Assembly: GCA_027592785.1 (NCBI GenBank) | Contig: JAQCLD010000029.1 | Location: 1 to 45,674, forward strand | Length of the DNA: 45,674 nt | Reading direction: 5' to 3' | DNA from: Acidobacteriota bacterium | Lineage (GTDB): Bacteria; Acidobacteriota; Terriglobia; Bryobacterales; UBA6623 | In this document: positions 25,120 through 34,289 of the stretch, one piece after another | How the letters are laid out: each line of letters starts with the position of its first letter | How positions within the stretch are numbered: the first letter of the stretch is position 1 | The notes under the pieces: generated by a model | The model's input: the letters and a program-made list of their open reading frames with translations, nothing else | Told to the model about the DNA's origin: nothing | Databases searched by the model: none | Translations under genes and position numbers: made by a program

Positions 25120-26710
25120 GCGCTCCCCTATTCTCCGCCGAACCGCGTACCAAGTGCAGCGGCAACACCTTGCCGGCTGGTGTCGCCGAAGGCTCGCGCT
25201 CGACGACTTTCAGGCCATCGGAGTGCTCCCAAACTCGCGTCGCCAACGAACCGCCGTAAACGCCTCGCAAAGCGCTCGTAAACTCGCGCTTCACATCCGC
25301 GAGATTGCCTACCCCGACCCGCGGACTGACGCGCAACTCCAACTCCGTCTGCCCTTCTGCTTGGAACTGAACCAACTGATAGTCCGCCGGACCACCCCCA
25401 AATCTGTTGGGTAGGCGTTCTTCCAACACGGCGACGATGTCGGTGCCTAGGAGCGTCATTCCCTGGCCCGTCAGTTTGGAGTAGCTGGCGATGTCACGAA
25501 TCTCCCAGTTGAGACCGGCACGACCCAGCGTGCAGTCGCAGTCTGTTCTCTCCAACACCGCCGCGTCGCCCATCTCCGCGTTGATCAGAACGGACGCGCA
25601 GAGCGGCGACACCGAAGTGAAGTGCAGCCCCTGGACGCGTGTTTGCGTGATCGGCTCCAGCCGCGGCCGCGAAATCACCGCCACCGCATGGCGCATGAGA
25701 TGCGTGCGGCCCTCGTTCAGCATGTTGCTGCAACCGATCCCGATGGGGCCAATCTCCGAAATCCAGTAACGAGCCGAAAGGCGCATGCCAGCGTGCTTCA
25801 GCACCGTCAACTTGGCGTCCGTCACGGTTTCGCCGCCAGCGACTACAATCGTCCCTTGAACATCCAAGCCTCGCTCCATCGCGAGCGCGGCCATCCGTAC
25901 AGCGGGACTCACGAAGGCGGAAAGCATAGTTTGTCTGCCATTCGCTTTTTCTCGTGCGATCCACTCAATGGGAGCGGCAAAATCGCCCTGGGCCAAATAC
26001 TCCGGCGCGGGAACCGTAGCACCGTGGAGCCGCCCGACATGCACCAGATAGCGCGTGAGCGCTCGATAGTGGAATGAGTCCGCCGCCGAGCCGCCCGTGG
26101 CGAACCAGCGGTCGATCGGACATCCCATGCGGCTCATCGAGAGACCCATCATCACGCCGATCGCTGACGGCAAGACGGGACGGACCATCAACCGTGCGTA
26201 GTCGTGCAAGTTGAACTCACCGATCGTTAACGCGCTGATGATGTCGCGGGTGAGCAGACTGCCCGTGCCGTAATCGAGCGGCCTCGGCTTGCCGCTGCTG
26301 CCCCCGGTCGCGACCTCAATCCACGCTTCCTCAGCGCGATTGTGGAAGTCGCCGGGCGCGGATGGAATCTCTTGGCCGCCTCGCACGATCGACGTCTTGC
26401 CTTTGAACTCGGACTCCGTGAGGTACACGCCGCCGTCGTAGAGTTTTTCCAACGCTGGTTCCAAGCCGATCGAGCGCACTGACTGTTCGAGATCACCGAA
26501 CTCGCAACCGGCTAGATCGAATAGGCGTTTGTAGGGATGTTGGGTGTTTGCGAATATCGCCCGCTGCACCAGCGCCAGCCAAGTTTCCTCCCGTTCGTCG
26601 ACTTGACGTCGAACGACCTCAGCCAGGTTCTCAGGAATTGGCTGCCGCGAGTAGGCCCGCACGCCCGCCGTGATGCCCCAGTAGTTACGAAGGTTCGACC
26701 CGATGCCCAA
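25109..26710 (-). CDS. PaaK-like adenylate-forming enzyme (ANL superfamily), substrate unknown
   Basis: The 533-residue cytoplasmic protein resembles phenylacetate-CoA ligase and LuxE-type acyl-activating enzymes. It has an ATP-binding loop EVATGGSSGKPRPLDYGTG, the aromatic/AMP motif ARYWISEIGPIGIGCSN, and a C-terminal lid containing TPAGKVLPLHLV with a candidate catalytic lysine. It is longer than classic PaaK (about 430-440), with extra N-terminal sequence. The start is TTG at 26710. It begins three bases after the ATPase stop, and its end overlaps the binding-protein gene, so it is an integral part of the transport operon. A carboxylate substrate brought in by the transporter is plausible but unproven. 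Confidence 0.75.
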   Translation of the reverse strand: MGIGSNLRNYWGITAGVRAYSRQPIPENLAEVVRRQVDEREETWLALVQRAIFANTQHPYKRLFDLAGCEFGDLEQSVRSIGLEPALEKLYDGGVYLTESEFKGKTSIVRGGQEIPSAPGDFHNRAEEAWIEVATGGSSGKPRPLDYGTGSLLTRDIISALTIGEFNLHDYARLMVRPVLPSAIGVMMGLSMSRMGCPIDRWFATGGSAADSFHYRALTRYLVHVGRLHGATVPAPEYLAQGDFAAPIEWIAREKANGRQTMLSAFVSPAVRMAALAMERGLDVQGTIVVAGGETVTDAKLTVLKHAGMRLSARYWISEIGPIGIGCSNMLNEGRTHLMRHAVAVISRPRLEPITQTRVQGLHFTSVSPLCASVLINAEMGDAAVLERTDCDCTLGRAGLNWEIRDIASYSKLTGQGMTLLGTDIVAVLEERLPNRFGGGPADYQLVQFQAEGQTELELRVSPRVGVGNLADVKREFTSALRGVYGGSLATRVWEHSDGLKVVEREPSATPAGKVLPLHLVRGSAENRGAHES

Positions 26711-26713
26711 GGT

Positions 26714-27562
26714 CTATCCCGCAGCCCTCAAGGCCTTTCCTACCGGCAGTTGAAGGGCGGTCAGAATCTTCCGCTTCAAGTCAATTGTCTCCGTGGGAGG
26801 TGCGCTGCCGGCGTTTCGCGGCCTGGGCGTCCTGACCTCGAACTCTTCGATCACGGTTGATGGCCGATTGCTCAACACCAGAATGCGGTCGCTCAAGAAG
26901 ATCCCTTCATCCACGTCATGCGTCACGAAAACGATTGAGCGGTTGCTCTCGTCCCAAAGCTCCAGTAGATCATGCTGCATCCGGAGTCTTGTCTGGTAGT
27001 CTAACGCGGCAAATGGTTCGTCCAGTAACAACACGGCCGGATCGCTGAGGAACGCTCGAATCAACGCGACGCGCTGTTTCATTCCCGTCGAAAGCTCGTG
27101 CGGATAGGCCTTCTCGCGGCCGGCCAGCCCCACCCGCTCCATCCAGATCCGGCATCTACGCTCTCGATCTTCCCGCGACACGCCCTGCATCTCTAAACCA
27201 AAGCAGGCGTTGTCGATCAGATTCAGCCAAGGGAACAAGTTGTCCTCTTGGAAGACCATCAGCACCCGGTCCGACTGGTCGCCAGCGGCGGGAAGCCGTT
27301 CCACTAGACCGTCCGTAGGCTTAGCCAGCCCGGCGAGCAGCCTCAGAATCGTCGTCTTGCCGCAGCCGCTCGGACCAACGATGGTCAGAAACTCGCGCTC
27401 CCGCGTTTCCAGATTCAAGTCGCGCAAAACCTCAACGCGGTCGTTTGCTCCCGAGAAGGACTGATTCAAATTCGTACAGCGAAGTTTCACGGATACTGGC
27501 GTAAACAGGAGATCTCGCCACTGTATCCCGTTGTGCCTTCCCGGCGCCGGGCGGCCTCTCAC
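26714..27562 (-). CDS. ABC transporter ATPase, NitT/TauT (SsuB/TauB) type
   Basis: The nucleotide-binding subunit shows Walker A GPSGCGKTT, Q-loop MVFQEDNLFPWLNL, signature LSTGMKQRVALIRAF (usual LSGGM, so one change), Walker B VLLLDEPFAALD, and switch His in FVTHDVDEG. The GTG at 27562 overlaps the sulfatase stop (GTGA) and gives 282 residues. An internal GTG at 27490 gives a more typical N-terminus (VKLRCTNLNQSF), and either may be the real start. It energises the permease downstream. The operon order is sulfatase, ATPase, PaaK-like enzyme, binding protein, permease. Confidence 0.92.
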   Translation of the reverse strand: MRGRPAPGRHNGIQWRDLLFTPVSVKLRCTNLNQSFSGANDRVEVLRDLNLETREREFLTIVGPSGCGKTTILRLLAGLAKPTDGLVERLPAAGDQSDRVLMVFQEDNLFPWLNLIDNACFGLEMQGVSREDRERRCRIWMERVGLAGREKAYPHELSTGMKQRVALIRAFLSDPAVLLLDEPFAALDYQTRLRMQHDLLELWDESNRSIVFVTHDVDEGIFLSDRILVLSNRPSTVIEEFEVRTPRPRNAGSAPPTETIDLKRKILTALQLPVGKALRAAG

Positions 27563-29265
27563 CGAACTCTGGATATCGTCACGTCGCCCAGTGTTGAGTT
27601 GTCCGCTGGTATTCGGCGTTCCGTTCCCGGCGTCTGGACCCAGACATCGAGTTCGGCCGGTCCCGCAGGGAGGTCTACTACGACACTGCGACTGCCAGCG
27701 AGAAGTGGGAGCTCTTGGCGCTTGCCGCTGATATCGATGTGAATCGTCGTCGCCGAAGTATCTCCAGCCGTCTCAACCTGTAGCTCATACTGTCCCGCCT
27801 CGACGACCGCGATACTCCAACTCGTCGGGACGCCATCGATAAAGGTCGAGTCTTGGTAGCGAGACAGCACGACGGGGTCTTCAGCGCCACTGTCAATTTG
27901 GATTACGCCGGGCACAAAGTCACGAGTAGCTCGCACGTCAGAGAACCAGTCCTCGTAACGCCCCCGCAGCTCCTCAGCCAACGCCGGTAAGTCGTCGGCA
28001 ATGTCGTGTGATTCGCCCGGGTCAGCCTCCAGGTCATACAACTCTATTGGAGGCTCGTCATTGTAAGACCAGTCTTCGTCGTTGAAAGTGTCTGGCCCCA
28101 GTAGCAGTTTGTATTGACCTGCGACAACGGCTGCATTCTGATAGAGCTTGGGCGTTAGGCCGCGATGTACCTGGGAGAAGTGTGTTCGCTCAGCAATCGG
28201 GTCGCCGCGGAAGAGTGCGGCAAGGCTTGCACCGTCGAATAGTCGATCCGAGGGCGCAGCGATGCCCGCCCATTCGAGTAAAGTCGGTGCGACGTCGATG
28301 TGGCCGGCGACAGCGTCGATTTTACGACCTCCCTCAATACCATCTGGCCATTGCCAGAAGCTGAGGGCCCGTATGCCTCCTTCGTAGGCCGTGCCCTTGA
28401 GTCCTCGCAGGTCAGCCGTGTAACGGCTCTGTTGTGGTCCGTTGTCGCTGATGACGGCAATCACCGTGTTGTCGCGCAGCCCCAACTCGTCGAGGCGGTC
28501 CAGCAATCGCTCAAGGTTCTGATCGATGTTTTCGACCATGCCATAAACCCGCGCGGTCGTTTCGTCCAGGCCGGCGTCGGCGTACGGTTTCCAGTAGGAA
28601 TCAGCCACTTCGAGGGGCGTGTGTGGGGCATTTGTCGGTAGGTAGATAAAAAACGGCTCCTCCCGATGGCGTTCGGCGAAGTCCATTGCGCCGTCAAAGA
28701 AAATGTCGGTGCAGTAGCCCTCCGACGAGACCTTCGCGTTGTCGCGCCAGAGCCATGGGTCGAAATAACTATTAGGCTTGTCTGGCGCTTGTCCTATGCC
28801 CCCGGACTTGTGCCAGAGAGCCTCTTCAAACCCCTGGTCCGTGGGACGCATCGGGTAGTTGTCCCCCAAGTGCCACTTGCCAAACAACCCAGTGCGATAG
28901 CCGGCGCTCTGTAGCATCTCCGCTACAGTGTTTTCTTCGCCGTGCATCTTTGCACCGCCCCTGGATGTGTGAATGACCCCGGAGCGGTAGTGGTAGCGGC
29001 CGGTCATCAGTGCCGCGCGCGTGGGGGCGCAGACTGGCTCTACATAAAATCGAAATAACTCGATGCCCTCGGTCGCGAACCGATCCAACGTAGGTGTTCG
29101 GATTTCAGCGTTGCCGTGGATCCCGACGTCCCCAAAACCCTGGTCGTCCGTGAGAATCACGATGAAATTCGGTGGTCGGCCGCGCTGGGGAGAGTCGGAG
29201 GAAGCACAGCCGTGCAACACGCTACAAAGGGCGACGACAATCCAACCAAGAATCGAAATTCGCAT
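27559..29265 (-). CDS. Lipoprotein sulfatase with C-terminal beta domain
   Basis: This is a type I, formylglycine-dependent sulfatase of about 568 residues. I choose ATG 29265, preceded by GGAGGTACCG; a longer reading to 29289 lacks this. The signal sequence ends in a probable lipobox (VLHGC, Cys20; His at -2 is unusual). The core has PPNFIVILTDDQGFGDVGIH, the catalytic CAPTR (Cys79, to be oxidised to formylglycine), ALMTGR, and LFGKWHLGD. An additional beta-rich domain of about 110 residues follows the sulfatase fold (IAVVEAGQYELQVETAGDTS). It is the first gene of the operon, divergent from the cytochrome/PQQ genes. Maturation needs an FGE enzyme not found here. The substrate is unknown. Confidence 0.93.
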   Translation of the reverse strand: MRISILGWIVVALCSVLHGCASSDSPQRGRPPNFIVILTDDQGFGDVGIHGNAEIRTPTLDRFATEGIELFRFYVEPVCAPTRAALMTGRYHYRSGVIHTSRGGAKMHGEENTVAEMLQSAGYRTGLFGKWHLGDNYPMRPTDQGFEEALWHKSGGIGQAPDKPNSYFDPWLWRDNAKVSSEGYCTDIFFDGAMDFAERHREEPFFIYLPTNAPHTPLEVADSYWKPYADAGLDETTARVYGMVENIDQNLERLLDRLDELGLRDNTVIAVISDNGPQQSRYTADLRGLKGTAYEGGIRALSFWQWPDGIEGGRKIDAVAGHIDVAPTLLEWAGIAAPSDRLFDGASLAALFRGDPIAERTHFSQVHRGLTPKLYQNAAVVAGQYKLLLGPDTFNDEDWSYNDEPPIELYDLEADPGESHDIADDLPALAEELRGRYEDWFSDVRATRDFVPGVIQIDSGAEDPVVLSRYQDSTFIDGVPTSWSIAVVEAGQYELQVETAGDTSATTIHIDISGKRQELPLLAGSRSVVVDLPAGPAELDVWVQTPGTERRIPADNSTLGDVTISRVR

Positions 29266-29534
29266 CGGTACCTCCATCCTCAGCCGCAATATCGAGCCCC
29301 CGCTAGTAAGGGCGCCCCACGCGGTGGGTCGGGTGGGGCCAAGTATAGCCGACCGCGCCTACCTCTACGACGCGACGGGCAGTTCCAATGATCAGGACGT
29401 CGCATTTGTACCTTCTCGGACTCACGAAAGTGTTGCAGTCGGTAGGCGGTCTTGATAGGTCGGCGCCCAATTAGAGAGTTCAGTCGAGACAGCGCTACCC
29501 AGATAGTGTTATCACTAAACCCGCAATTAGCCGG

Positions 29535-29975
29535 ATGACTACGATTGCCAAAGTGATGGCTGGGTTCGCGCTGCTCCTCTCGCCGGTCGCGCACCCTGTT
29601 TCGGCCCAGGCTCCTGAAGAGAAGAACGCACCGGTGACGGTGCGCGACGGCATCTTCACAATCGCTCAGGCCGAACGCGGCGCGACGGTATTTGCCGGGG
29701 CCTGCAAGGGATGCCACCAACCGGAACAGTTCATCGGCGCAGGATTCATCGATGCCTGGTCCGGTCAGACGGCGGATGCCCCTTTTGAGGTCATCCGAAC
29801 GAAGATGCCAGAGGACAACCCCAGCAGCCTTAAGCGATCGGAATACGCGGCTGTGCTGGCGTACTTGTTCCGCTTGAATGGACTTCCGGCGGGAGATACA
29901 GACCTGCCGAACCTCCTTCGAAAGCTCAAGCTGATCCGAATTGAAGTTGTTCCTGAAACTGAGGAAAGACCATGA
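29535..29975 (+). CDS. Periplasmic c-type cytochrome
   Basis: The 146-residue protein has a signal peptide ending at VSAQ (residue 25), one heme-binding CKGCH (Cys57, Cys60, His61) and a likely axial methionine at 91 (TKMPEDNP). The stop overlaps the ATG of the PQQ dehydrogenase gene (ATGA), so the cytochrome is very probably its electron acceptor. ATG 29535 has a weak ribosome-binding site. The 269-base region upstream, shared with the divergent sulfatase, shows no clear promoter. Confidence 0.9.
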   Translation: MTTIAKVMAGFALLLSPVAHPVSAQAPEEKNAPVTVRDGIFTIAQAERGATVFAGACKGCHQPEQFIGAGFIDAWSGQTADAPFEVIRTKMPEDNPSSLKRSEYAAVLAYLFRLNGLPAGDTDLPNLLRKLKLIRIEVVPETEERP

Positions 29976-31942
29976 CGACGACTGCCAAGAAAAGGGAGCT
30001 AATCCTCCTGTGGATGGGCTTGCTGATGGCGTTCACGACGACGTGGACCATTCCTGCTGTCGCTCAAGTCGGAACCGAGAATGGCGAGTGGCGTTACTGG
30101 GGCGGCGACGAGCGCAGCACTCGCTATTCCCCCGTCGATCAGGTCGGCGCCGACAACGTTATCGATCTGGAGGTGGCTTGGCGTTGGAGGGCCGCCAACT
30201 ACGGGCCGACGCCGGACTTCATCTACCGGGCCACGCCGCTCTACGTCAACGGCACTCTGTATACCTTGGCAGGTCAGCGCCGCGCCGTCGTGGCCATCAA
30301 CCCCGCGACCGGCGAGACGCTCTGGATGTGGCGGATGAAGGACAACCCGAGGTGGGAGGCATCCACGCGCAAGAACTACGGCAAAAGCGTCGCATATGCA
30401 GAAGTCCAGGGCAGGGGCGTTATCTACGTGGTAACGCCGGGCTATTACATGGCGGCGTTAGACGCTGAGACCGGGCAGCCCATTCCGTACTTCGGAATCA
30501 ACGGCATCGTTGATCTGCACCTGGGCCTGGGCGATTATCCCGTCGATCCGGACCGCGGCGTGCTCGATAGCGGCGACATCACGGCTTCTGCTCCTCCGAT
30601 CGTAGTCAATGGCGTCGTCATCGTGGGAAACTCGCACGACCGCGGCTACTATCCCGACAAGAAGGAGAATATTCCGGGGCACATCCGCGGTTACGACGCG
30701 AAGACTGGCGTGATGAAGTGGATCTTCCACGTCCTGCCTCAGCCCGGGGAATTCGGCTTCGAGACCTGGGAAGGCGATTCCTCCACCTACATCGGCAACA
30801 TCTCTGCCTGGGCGCCGCTCTCGGCCGATTCCGAACGTGGACTCGTCTTCATCCCCACTGATACGCCATCCAATGACTATTACGGCGGCGACCGACGCGG
30901 AGACAACCTGTACGGCACTAGCTTGATCGCGCTCGACGTGGAGACCGGCAAGCGGGCTTGGCACTTCCAGCTGGTACACCACGACGTCTGGAACTACGAC
31001 AACCCGAACGCCCCCAAAGCGGTTGACATTACAGTGGACGGTCGGCGGATTCCTGCCATCGTGCAGACGACCAAGCAGGGCTGGGCCTACGTGTTCAATC
31101 GTGAGACCGGAGAGCCCGTGTGGCCCATAGAAGAGCGCCCGGTTCCCGCCTCCGATATTCTGGGTGAGCGGACATCGCCGACTCAGCCGTTCGTTACCCT
31201 GCCGGCTGCTTTCGAGAAGCAGGGCCTCACTGAAGACGACCTCATCGATTTCACGCCCGAACTGCGCCAGCAGGCCCTGCAGATCGCTCGGCAGTACCGC
31301 ATGGGCGGCATTTTTACACCTCCGTCGCTCGCCGAGGCGCCGGACGGAACCAAAGGCACGTTCGTCGTTCCCGGCGCAAACGGCGGCGCGAACATTCCGG
31401 GCGGTTCTTCTATTGACCCCGAAACAGGCATGCTCTACGTGGCTACCGAGCGCGGTCACAGCGTGATCTCGATGGTGCCGGGACCATCAAAGGGTTCCAA
31501 CGCGGGCTACATCTCGCTGGGCCCTGGCGGTATCCGCGGTCCGCAGGGTCTTGAGCTATTGAAGCCGCCCTACGGCAGCATCGTCGCCATCGACCTCAAT
31601 ACGGGCAAACACGTTTGGAGCATACCCAATGGCGACACTCCGGAGTCGCTCAAAAACCACCCGGCAGTGCGAGGCGTGGATCTTCCGAAGACCGGCAAGC
31701 GCTCGCATGCCACGATTCTCACGACCAAGACCCTACTCTTCTACGGCGAAGGGCGGTTCGGCGACCCCTGGCTGCACGCCGTAAGCAAGCGTACCGGCGA
31801 GGAGGTCGCCCGAGTCGAGTTGCCTGCCACCACGAATACGGCGCCGATGACCTACATGCACGAGGGCAGGCAGTACATCATCTGCGCCGTCGCACAGGCC
31901 GGCTACGAGGCAGAATTGGTGGCCTTAGCGCTGCCGGAGTAG
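29972..31942 (+). CDS. PQQ-dependent quinoprotein dehydrogenase
   Basis: This 656-residue secreted eight-bladed propeller enzyme of the quinoprotein alcohol/glucose dehydrogenase type has a signal peptide ending near AVAQ (residue 33). W-motif-like repeats include TLYTLAGQRRAVVAINPATG, VVTPGYYMAALDAETGQPIP, and YGTSLIALDVETGKRAWHFQ. Active-site-region motifs include HHDVWNYDNPNAPKAVDI. It has no heme motif of its own, consistent with using the co-transcribed cytochrome c. The substrate (alcohol, sugar or aldehyde) cannot be fixed. Its position between two sulfatase genes suggests it may oxidise a desulfated product. Confidence 0.92.
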   Translation: MTTTAKKRELILLWMGLLMAFTTTWTIPAVAQVGTENGEWRYWGGDERSTRYSPVDQVGADNVIDLEVAWRWRAANYGPTPDFIYRATPLYVNGTLYTLAGQRRAVVAINPATGETLWMWRMKDNPRWEASTRKNYGKSVAYAEVQGRGVIYVVTPGYYMAALDAETGQPIPYFGINGIVDLHLGLGDYPVDPDRGVLDSGDITASAPPIVVNGVVIVGNSHDRGYYPDKKENIPGHIRGYDAKTGVMKWIFHVLPQPGEFGFETWEGDSSTYIGNISAWAPLSADSERGLVFIPTDTPSNDYYGGDRRGDNLYGTSLIALDVETGKRAWHFQLVHHDVWNYDNPNAPKAVDITVDGRRIPAIVQTTKQGWAYVFNRETGEPVWPIEERPVPASDILGERTSPTQPFVTLPAAFEKQGLTEDDLIDFTPELRQQALQIARQYRMGGIFTPPSLAEAPDGTKGTFVVPGANGGANIPGGSSIDPETGMLYVATERGHSVISMVPGPSKGSNAGYISLGPGGIRGPQGLELLKPPYGSIVAIDLNTGKHVWSIPNGDTPESLKNHPAVRGVDLPKTGKRSHATILTTKTLLFYGEGRFGDPWLHAVSKRTGEEVARVELPATTNTAPMTYMHEGRQYIICAVAQAGYEAELVALALPE

Positions 31943-32151
31943 CGGGACTGTTCGTCACGTCTCCCGCTAGCCCGATTCAGGCGTAACTTCAGGTGCGAAT
32001 TCTGGCGGCTTCCACTGCTTTGGATCCGCGCACTCGTCGGTGGGGTTGGCGTAGGAGTCTGACTTTTAAGTTGAGGCGGTTTAACCTTCCGTGGTTGTCG
32101 GGTTGATTCGGCAGCTACAGACATGGAACCCTAACGCGTAAGGAAAAAGAT

Positions 32152-33612
32152 ATGAAACGCCTAGCCCTCGCATCTGCTGTCTTTGTGCTGCTTGCCGCAT
32201 CCGCCCAGGCTGCCGACAAGCCCAACATCGTATTCATCCTTGGCGATGACATGGGCTATGGGGACGTTCAAGCGCTCAATAAAGATTCGACCATCCCGAC
32301 GCCGAATCTTAATCGCCTTGCCTTGGAAGGGATGACCTTCCTTGACGCTCATACGCCCTCGGCGGTGTGCACGCCCACCCGTTACGGCCTTATGACTGGG
32401 CGCTACTCCTGGCGGGGGCGATTGAAGTCCGGCGTTCTAACCGGCTACGGTAAACCACTCATCGAAGACGGACGTGAAACGATTGGCTCCTGCCTTCAAC
32501 GGCAGGGCTATTACACGGGCATTGTCGGTAAGTGGCACCTGGGGCTAGGCTTTGTCCGCAAGACGAACGACCAAGATATCGATTTCACGCAAGGTGTTAA
32601 CGACGGCCCGCATACACGTGGATTCGACTTTTCGTTCGTCATCCCGGCTTCGCTCGATTTTCCGCCTTACGTCTACATTCGCAACGGCCAGATTACACGC
32701 AACGTTGTTCTGCAGTCGGCGCAGCAGTTCCCTGGATTCCTTCGCCACGGACCAATCGGCCGCGACTTGATCCCCGAGAATGCTCTCGACGACCTGACAG
32801 CGGAAGCGACCGCCTTCATTCACGAACGCGCTAGCCGAGAGCAGCCTTTCTTTCTCTACTTCCCGTTGACAGCTCCGCACAAACCGACCCTGCCGCACAA
32901 GCGGTTCGTCGGTTCGTCGAAGCTTGGTCCATATGGAGACTTCGTGGTGCAAGTCGATTGGACCGTTGGACAGATCTTGAATGCTCTTGAAGCTGCTGGT
33001 GTGACTGAAGACACGCTCGTCATCTATACGTCAGACAACGGCTCCTACATGTATCGGCTTCAACCGGGAGAAACCGACCACGTCACGGATCCCACGATTC
33101 AGTCCTACGATGAGACTCACCATAGGTCTAACGGCGTTTTTCGAGGCACCAAGGCTGACGTTTGGGAGGCCGGTCATCATGTGCCCTTCTTTGCTCGCTG
33201 GCCTGGCAAGGTCCGTGCTGGCTCTCAGTCTGATCAGACGATCAGCCTCACCGACTTCTTCGCTACGCTTGCCGACATCGCGGAAGTATCGCTACCCGAT
33301 AACGCCGCTGAAGACAGCTTTAGTCTGCTTCCCTTACTCACTGACAAGGGGTAATTCGACCGTGCACCGGTCATTCATCACTCCGCGGCGGGGATGTTTG
33401 CCATCCGCTAAGGACGATGGAAGCTCATTGCCGGGAACGGCTCCGGCGGTCGCCAAGAGCCTAAGGGCAAACCCTTTGAGGGCCCCTTCATGCTCTTCGA
33501 TCTGTCCGAGGACATAACCGAAGAAACCAACCTCATCGACCAGGTCCCGGACGTTGCCAAACGTCTCGAATCGCAACTCAACGAAATTCGCGCGAACGGT
33601 CGCAGTCGCTAG
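32152..33612 (+). pseudogene. Arylsulfatase-type gene carrying two in-frame TAA codons
   Basis: The intact part, residues 1-400, is a secreted sulfatase: signal peptide (AASAQA), PNIVFILGDDMGYGDVQ, catalytic CTPTR (Cys73), GLMTGRYSWRGR, GIVGKWHLGLG and IYTSDNG. It stops at TAA 33352-33354. The same frame continues with FDRAPVIHHSAAGMFAIR, a second TAA (33409-33411), then GRWKLIAGNGSGGRQEPKGK and a normal-looking sulfatase C-terminus (FDLSEDITEETNLI) to TAG 33610-33612. Family members usually run about 480-500 residues, which fits the read-through length of 486 codons. Each TAA is one base from GAA, CAA or AAA. ATG 32152 has a good ribosome-binding site (AAGGAAAAAG). The gene is probably inactive unless the stops are errors. 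Confidence 0.85.
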
Positions 33613-33737
33613 CCGACGACAACCACGCCTGAATGCAGATTCCAGTAAGGCTTGGTTTGCAGAATATTTGCCAAACGAGTCTTTGAGGCGCGAACGCCTC
33701 TCCGACTCCCAACATCTGATTAGCTGTAACTGACTGA

Positions 33738-33833
<96 letters not shown>

Positions 33834-33870
33834 GCGGGCAGGTCGAAGACGAAGCATCTTCAACCCCAAT

Positions 33871-34284
33871 CTAGCACAAGATCTTCGGCTTAGACGCCTC
33901 TGCAAATGGGGCTGTCAGAGCTAGCCCGATCGTCGAACCGGCCAGTAGTCTGGCCTCGGCTGGCCAAGGCCCCAGGCCCGCCTCCAGGAGCCACGCCGAA
34001 GCTCCCGCTGCAAGCAACATGAGCACCCAGTTCTTCGACAGCCGGGTCGCCATGAGGACCGCGAAAGATCCGCCCGCGAAGGCCCCCAAACAGCGCGCGC
34101 AGAGCAGACTCGGCAGGCCCTCAACAAGCAACGCACGGCTGGGCTCTTGATGGCAGATCTGGCCAAAAGCCGCCGACAGCCCCGCCAAGAACAGCGGGAA
34201 TTGCGAGAGCCCCCACGGCGCGGCAACCGCCAGGCCCAGCAGAGACAGGATTCCAATCGCCAGGATGCCGCGCGGAAGACTCAC
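33871..34284 (-). CDS. DUF2085 integral membrane protein
   Basis: The 137-residue protein has about four transmembrane segments (ILAIGILSLLGLAVAAPW and VLMLLAAGASAWLLEAGL among them) and the DUF2085 hallmark ICHQEPSRALLVEGLPSLLC, then ARCLGAFAG. The conserved CHxxPxR and CxRC cysteines suggest metal or redox binding. The function is unknown. It is the last protein gene of a compact minus-strand run, five bases after the preceding gene. Confidence 0.8.
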   Translation of the reverse strand: MSLPRGILAIGILSLLGLAVAAPWGLSQFPLFLAGLSAAFGQICHQEPSRALLVEGLPSLLCARCLGAFAGGSFAVLMATRLSKNWVLMLLAAGASAWLLEAGLGPWPAEARLLAGSTIGLALTAPFAEASKPKILC

Positions 34285-34289
34285 CGCCG

